Shown here piece by piece: positions 59,601-64,000 of a stretch of DNA of 64,000 bases. The notes under the pieces are model-generated. The model made no database searches and was not told where the DNA came from. It was given only the letters and a program-made list of their open reading frames with translations. Source of the DNA: Glutinoglossum americanum (taxonomy: Eukaryota; Ascomycota; Geoglossomycetes; Geoglossales; Geoglossaceae); contig JAGHQL010000021.1 of the NCBI GenBank assembly GCA_020080175.1, positions 124,001 through 188,000 on the forward strand. The letters are read 5' to 3'. The translations under genes were made by a program, and so were the position numbers. Positions within the stretch are counted from its first letter, which is position 1. The number at the start of each line of letters is the position of its first letter.

Positions 59601-60259
59601 GTTACTCTCAAGACGAGTAGCTCCAGACTCTCTAGAGAACATATCCTGACCAGACACAGCCGGTTGTACATTTAGGGACAGATCGCCAGGCACGGAAACT
59701 GCATGGTACCCAGGTGCAGGTTGTCCTTGAGTGTCTGGTGGGCGATGTTCGGGGCTCTGCTGGGTATTGTACGGCCTTGGGGCAATAAGAGGCAATTGGG
59801 ACGAGCCGCCTGCCTGCGGATTATTGCGTGGAGTAGCCTGTGCTTCCGCAGAAGTAGTTGGCCTTTGGAATGAGGGGATGGTAATCGCGGCCGGGGGAAC
59901 CTGGGAACGATATCCGTGTATTGGATCCTTGAAGATGACTCTCTGATTATACCCTTCGCAGTTACGCTTCGACTTCACACAGTTGTTGCATCTCGGGCGT
60001 TCTTCGCCGCATTTGATGCGGCGCTTCCGGCAAGCTAGCAAGAATATTCAGCCAGATATACAGAGCAAGTTGTGGGAATCGTAGAAACAATCCTACTTAA
60101 ACACCCTGTCTTGGTGCGCTTGCGTGAATTCTTTGGTTGTTTTCCTGCCTGTCCTTCCGTGGTGGCTGTATTTTCAGAAGACAGCACGGCCGTGTCATCG
60201 GCGTAAACTTCCTCCATCTTCGAACTAGGCGGGTCCAGCCGTTCGCTTCCAGTGTCCAT
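56631..60259 (-). CDS. Zn2Cys6 transcription factor, large form
   Basis: Four exons (60259-60097, 60034-59378, 59143-58024, 57975-56631) give 1094 residues; 60259 is the first in-frame ATG. The zinc cluster at residues 53-81 has exact Cx2Cx6Cx6Cx2Cx6C spacing: GCLTCRKRRIKCGEERPRC, then NNCVKSKRNC. A basic stretch (SRKRTKT) precedes it, and a 200-residue Pro/Gln/Asn-rich linker follows. The effector domain begins near residue 350 (IFAHFVSATGPSLSIFERHP, LTHPALMHAILAISSLH, SIMRLKKSV) as in fungal_trans_2-type regulators. It is interrupted by a disordered insert around residues 680-800, then resumes (LGPDYKCLSSEYQQTL, YYRTYSIACIWGFYYTALIL). Intron 2 is 234 bp, the others 48-62 bp. It is divergent from RRP8. 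Confidence 0.88.
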
Positions 60260-61135
60260 GCTGTGGAAACAGAGATGGTTCAGGAAATATGGGAGAAAAG
60301 TACTCAAATCCTTTGTGGCGGCTTCGGAAAGGAAATATCCAGCTATTTCCACACCAAACTAGAAGTGTTGGTGATCCAAAACGTCTAAATTTTGACCTGG
60401 CGCAAATCAAAACTAAGGACCACGCAGCGTCCAATTTGGACTACTTCAGGAGCATATATTTGAGTATGGCTGTTAAGTAAAGCCTTCGAGCTGAATCCAT
60501 TCCGCATATATAGCGATTGTGTAGAGCGCCGATGTGTAATATGGAGACTGCCGGCGCTCGGGAACGATGATCTTGATCGCTTGGAAAGATGTGTGCTGGA
60601 CCATTAGACGGCTATGGTTCATCCATTCTGTCTAGTGAGAAACATAATCGCCAATTGAGTCGTTTAAACAATAAAGGGACCCTACATGTAACATCAATTT
60701 GCGCCGATCCGACTAGCTACCTTGGATAATAGAGAGCTCCCCGCAAGGTCGTGATGGAGCTTATCGGAGGGTGCGGCAGGCCGTTCGATTGGGGGCCCAT
60801 GTGTCTGGAAGGCATCGATTCGGCCAAATTGTTATCCGCACATGCCGACGGTTCGATCCATGCTCCGCACTGATAGACGTATTAAGTTAGACATGCAGAA
60901 CCTCCTTTTTCAACTTCCGTCGCGGCTTTGTTAATTACATGTAATGGCTCGCACTACTCCACCCTACTGCAAGATTTTGTTCATTTTTCGCCTCGGAGAG
61001 TAAAAACATGGGACGAATTTGATCGTTTGACGGATAGTTTAACCGAGCCTTGTCACAATACGTTACCCTACTCGCGCACAATAGACTGGGTTCACTTTCA
61101 CAAATCATTCATCTAACGTCTAGCAAGCTGGCACG
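60260..61135. other. Intergenic, divergent promoters of zinc-cluster factor and RRP8
   Basis: 876 bp with no recognised gene. Confidence 0.45.
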
Positions 61136-62602
61136 ATGTTCGATGTTCCTGGCTGGTCGGTACCGTCATCCTCACTCAAGACGCAGATTAAATCGTCCCC
61201 AAAGAAGTTGCCAGCCAAATCTAATTTCATAGGCAAATCCACTGTCTCGCGCTTTCAGGCCTTGAAGAAACGTAAACGAGCCCGTGGTCAGTCTAACAAC
61301 TCCAATGTGTCAATTGACGACCTACCGGACCTATGGGAAAAGGTCATCCAGGGCAATGCCATGAACCCCGCTAGTGAAGCTGTAAGATCGCCCAAGCGAA
61401 AGAAGACGGGGTCAAAGAAAGAAAAAAATGACCCTGAGCATAATCTGGTGGTTGAGGATATCCGGTCCGAGCCCTCTCATGGTGATACTCACCCTCCACT
61501 GCCCAATAGGAACCTATTAGAAGAAGTGTGCGAGAGAGCGGTGATGCCGGCGGGTTCTAAGCAACAACCGCGGGGCACGAATCTGACTAGATTGCAAGCT
61601 TCCATGCAACAGAAGCTTACATCTGCTCGCTTCAGGCACCTAAATCAGACACTCTACACCACCCCCTCATCCGAAGCGCTCCGGCTTTTTCGACAGGACC
61701 CCGAGATGTTTGAGGATTACCATGACGGATTCCGAAGACAGGTGGAGATATGGCCTGAAAACCCAGTTGATGGTTACATCCGAGCATTGAAGGAGCGTGG
61801 CAAGAGCCGCAAGGGTAGTTGGATACGCTATGCAAAGGGAGAGACACAGAATCCGACTATGGGTGAGGACAAGCGCAGCCGAGATTTAGCACAGCTGCCC
61901 AGAACCGAAGGCATGTGCACGGTGGCAGATTTAGGCTGTGGGGACGCCAAGTTGGCCCGGGCAATGGAGGACGTCAAAAAGAAGCTCAAAATCAAAGTTC
62001 TTTCGTTTGACCTGCACTCGTCTTCGACGTTCGTCACCCCCTCGGACATTGCACAGCTTCCTCTAAAGGATAGAAGCGTAGATGTAGCGATATTTTGCTT
62101 GTCACTTATGGGGACCAATTGGATAGATTTTGTCGAGGAAGCCTGGCGTGTGCTCAGATGGAAAGGGGAATTATGGTTGGCGGAGATCAAGAGTCGGTTT
62201 GGCCGAGTTGGCAAGCGTGGGACAGCAAATAATGTTAGCAGCAAAAAAAGGCCTCTTAGCCCGGCGAAGGGACGGGATGCGGGTGATGAGGACCATGAAC
62301 CTGCTGGCGAGGTCGATGGCCATAGTGATGGCAGACATGAGACAGATGTTTCTGCTCTAGTCGATGTCTTTCATAAACGAGGTTTTATACTCCAAGATAG
62401 CGGGGCGGTTGACACAAGCAACAAAATGTTCGTCAAGTTGAACTTTGTCAAGGCTTTAATGCCTGTGAAGGGGAAAGGTGTACCTGCACGGAAGGGAGGC
62501 ACTGGCGAAGAGACATGGAGGAAACGGAAGTTCTTGGACAATAACCAGGTTGACGATATCGAGTCGGCGGTGCTGAAGCCCTGTGTATACAAAATTAGGT
62601 GA
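61136..62602 (+). CDS. RRP8: 25S rRNA adenine-N1 methyltransferase RRP8
   Basis: Intronless frame of 488 residues. The N-terminal 140 residues are basic and low-complexity, with nuclear/nucleolar-type patches (KKRKRARG, KRKKTGSKK). The Rrp8 family domain starts near residue 147 (LTRLQASMQQKLTSARFRHL NQ) and continues with LFRQDPEMFEDYHDGFRRQV and WPENPVD. The SAM-binding fold follows: VADLGCGDAKLA (motif I), LSFDLHSS, DVAIFCLSLMGTNW (motif IV) and AWRVLRWKGELWLAEIKSRF. Rrp8 places m1A in helix 25.1 of 25S rRNA in the nucleolus and helps early pre-rRNA cleavage. A small charged insertion lies between motifs V and VI. It is convergent with DDI1 across about 200 bp. Confidence 0.95.
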   Translation: MFDVPGWSVPSSSLKTQIKSSPKKLPAKSNFIGKSTVSRFQALKKRKRARGQSNNSNVSIDDLPDLWEKVIQGNAMNPASEAVRSPKRKKTGSKKEKNDPEHNLVVEDIRSEPSHGDTHPPLPNRNLLEEVCERAVMPAGSKQQPRGTNLTRLQASMQQKLTSARFRHLNQTLYTTPSSEALRLFRQDPEMFEDYHDGFRRQVEIWPENPVDGYIRALKERGKSRKGSWIRYAKGETQNPTMGEDKRSRDLAQLPRTEGMCTVADLGCGDAKLARAMEDVKKKLKIKVLSFDLHSSSTFVTPSDIAQLPLKDRSVDVAIFCLSLMGTNWIDFVEEAWRVLRWKGELWLAEIKSRFGRVGKRGTANNVSSKKRPLSPAKGRDAGDEDHEPAGEVDGHSDGRHETDVSALVDVFHKRGFILQDSGAVDTSNKMFVKLNFVKALMPVKGKGVPARKGGTGEETWRKRKFLDNNQVDDIESAVLKPCVYKIR

Positions 62603-62799
62603 CCTTTTGTCTCGGAGATAGTCTCTAGCTGTGACATATCTCACAATCGATCACAAGACAAGCAGATATCTGGAGTTTGTTCACATTCACTGGTATAATA
62701 TCGCGCCCTCTGTAAACTACAAGGCGCTGTCACAATAGACAAAGGTTCGACTTTGTGTGCCTTTCAGAACTTGCTAGGAGGTATGCACCAGGTGCATAA

Positions 62800-64000
62800 T
62801 TATCTATCCTGGAAGAACAGACCTGCCGCGTAATCCACGTTACCACCTGTAGCATTCAATGCAGCGATTGCCTCATCTCTGGAAAAACCCAATTGCAGGA
62901 GTTGTTCTATAGCTTCTGGTGGGTATTGTGTTGAGGGAGGTTGCGGTGAACCAGTCAAGATTGCCTGCGATTGATCACGTGCGAGAGATTCACCAGGCGG
63001 ACTTCCCAAAGTCTGACCTGGACCGTGGAAGCTTCCTCCTCCACTTGAGTTGCCCCTACCAGAGCTGGGTTGTGCAGTAGTTGTGCCTGGCGCCTGCAAT
63101 ACTGCACCGGTCCTTGCACCGACCCTTGCTCCGCCAGGGCCCTCCACGGTCGGCTCATTTAAGAGTTCTTCTTGGCCCTTTGGAATATCTGCCTCCCCGA
63201 GAAATGGTACCTCCACATCTTGAATCACCAACATGTTCTTCTGCAGATCGACGCATGCCTGATGCCTCTTCAGCATGTCTAGACCTAAAAGTAGGTCGAC
63301 GTCCTTGCCCTCCATTACAGTAAAGCTGCAGGCTAGAAACAGACTACCAATCTTAATCTGCGCAGAATGAACCCTACCCAAAATCTTTGCCGTACCTACC
63401 CCTCGAGCTATACCGGCATATCTGGTGTCCACCAGCCTCATTATGCCGCATGCCGTTGCGCAAGAAGGTGACATAATCGTAGCTTGGGCCCCAGAATCTA
63501 CGAACGCTTTAACCTTGTGGCCGTTTACCTCGACGTCGATATAGAGCATGTGAACCTTTCCGAATGCTATAAAAATTCGTGCATTAGCATAAAAAGAGCC
63601 GAGCAGAGTAACGGCTGGCAAAAAGACATGCCTTCCGGGTTATGCTCAAGGGCATTCTGCAGGTTCTCCATGACAGCTTCCTGCCGTATCAGCTCCTCAA
63701 TCTTAGCCTGATTTTCCGGGTTGAACGGGTCGTCGTTAAGCATAGAGATTTCTCTTTGCCGGTTCCTTTCTGCTTCCGCTTGTTGCCTTTGCATTGACTG
63801 AAAGACGTTTCTAAATCGCCCTGGATCATCCACAGCAGCCGCCAATTCCGGGTTTTGGGCTCGGATTTCGGACAGCATCCGTGGATCCCCAAGAATCTGT
63901 AGTCGTATCACCTCAGGATCTGGGCCTCCGATTCCACCTCCCGAGCCTCTGGCAGAGCTACTAGTACCCTGGCTTCTGGGTCGCTGGGGCGCTCCCCGTC
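62800..64000 (-). CDS. DDI1: DDI1-like ubiquitin shuttle with aspartic protease domain, 5' end outside window
   Basis: Exons 64000-63632 (incomplete) and 63566-62800. The visible part begins after the ubiquitin-like domain. It has a helical [14 protein letters not shown] region, then the retroviral-protease-like domain: [20 protein letters not shown] with catalytic DSGAQ, and the later [15 protein letters not shown] domain ends the protein ([27 protein letters not shown]). Ddi1 is a proteasome shuttle and a ubiquitin-directed endoprotease in cytosol and nucleus, connected to DNA damage tolerance and secretion. The Pro/Gly/Ser-rich linker separates the protease and UBA domains. The intron 63631-63567 uses a GC donor (G|GCATGT) with an AG acceptor; the frame and the conserved protein demand that join. 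Confidence 0.93.

Noticed and set aside
62800-63621. A retroviral protease fossil
   Set aside because: The DSGA protease domain is followed by a UBA domain and preceded by Ddi1-specific sequence in an intact frame, so it is the host gene DDI1.

Overview
The window is a stretch of nuclear genome from a filamentous ascomycete (Pezizomycotina). The evidence is the short introns (mostly 48-86 bp, GT-AG), a class III chitin synthase, a HOS3-type histone deacetylase, Mrp51, two Zn2Cys6 transcription factors and a DUF8035-like protein. The class cannot be fixed from sequence alone. Gene density is moderate, and several gaps of 1-4 kb hold no recognisable gene.

Layout. 1-7.4 kb: a Bbc1-like SH3 protein (runs off the left edge), the CTD phosphatase RTR1, ribosomal protein eS17 and the mitochondrial ribosomal protein Mrp51. 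7.4-17 kb: class III chitin synthase, a decayed gene resembling fungal Crinkler-type proteins, and a ten-exon tRNA-guanine transglycosylase. 17-29 kb: an intronless HOS3-like deacetylase, a 3.8 kb simple-sequence gap, a conserved protein of unknown function, and the Pol I factor Rrn11. 29-41 kb: a RING-H2 ubiquitin ligase with a duplicated N-terminal block, a gene-poor 4 kb stretch, a Zn2Cys6 factor, and EMC4. 41-50 kb: a beta-adaptin, a decayed fragment of RPB1 (RNA polymerase II largest subunit), V-ATPase subunit e (VMA9) and ARV1. 50-64 kb: a DUF8035-like protein, an RNF216-like RBR ligase, a second Zn2Cys6 factor, the rRNA methyltransferase RRP8, and DDI1 (runs off the right edge).

Most genes are single-copy housekeeping genes with no operon-like or biosynthetic-cluster logic. 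Some share themes: RTR1 and the RPB1 remnant (Pol II), Rrn11, RRP8 and eS17 (ribosome production), EMC4, ARV1, VMA9, the adaptin and chitin synthase (endomembranes and wall), and RING, RBR and DDI1 (ubiquitin). I found no convincing new multi-gene system. The most notable observations are the 10-nt microexon in the transglycosylase, the RPB1 pseudogene with an internal deletion and decayed CTD, the in-frame 171-bp duplication that duplicates a possible myristoylated start in the RING gene, and a GC-AG intron in DDI1. Exon boundaries were assigned by hand from splice signals, reading frame and remembered family sequence, without transcript data.
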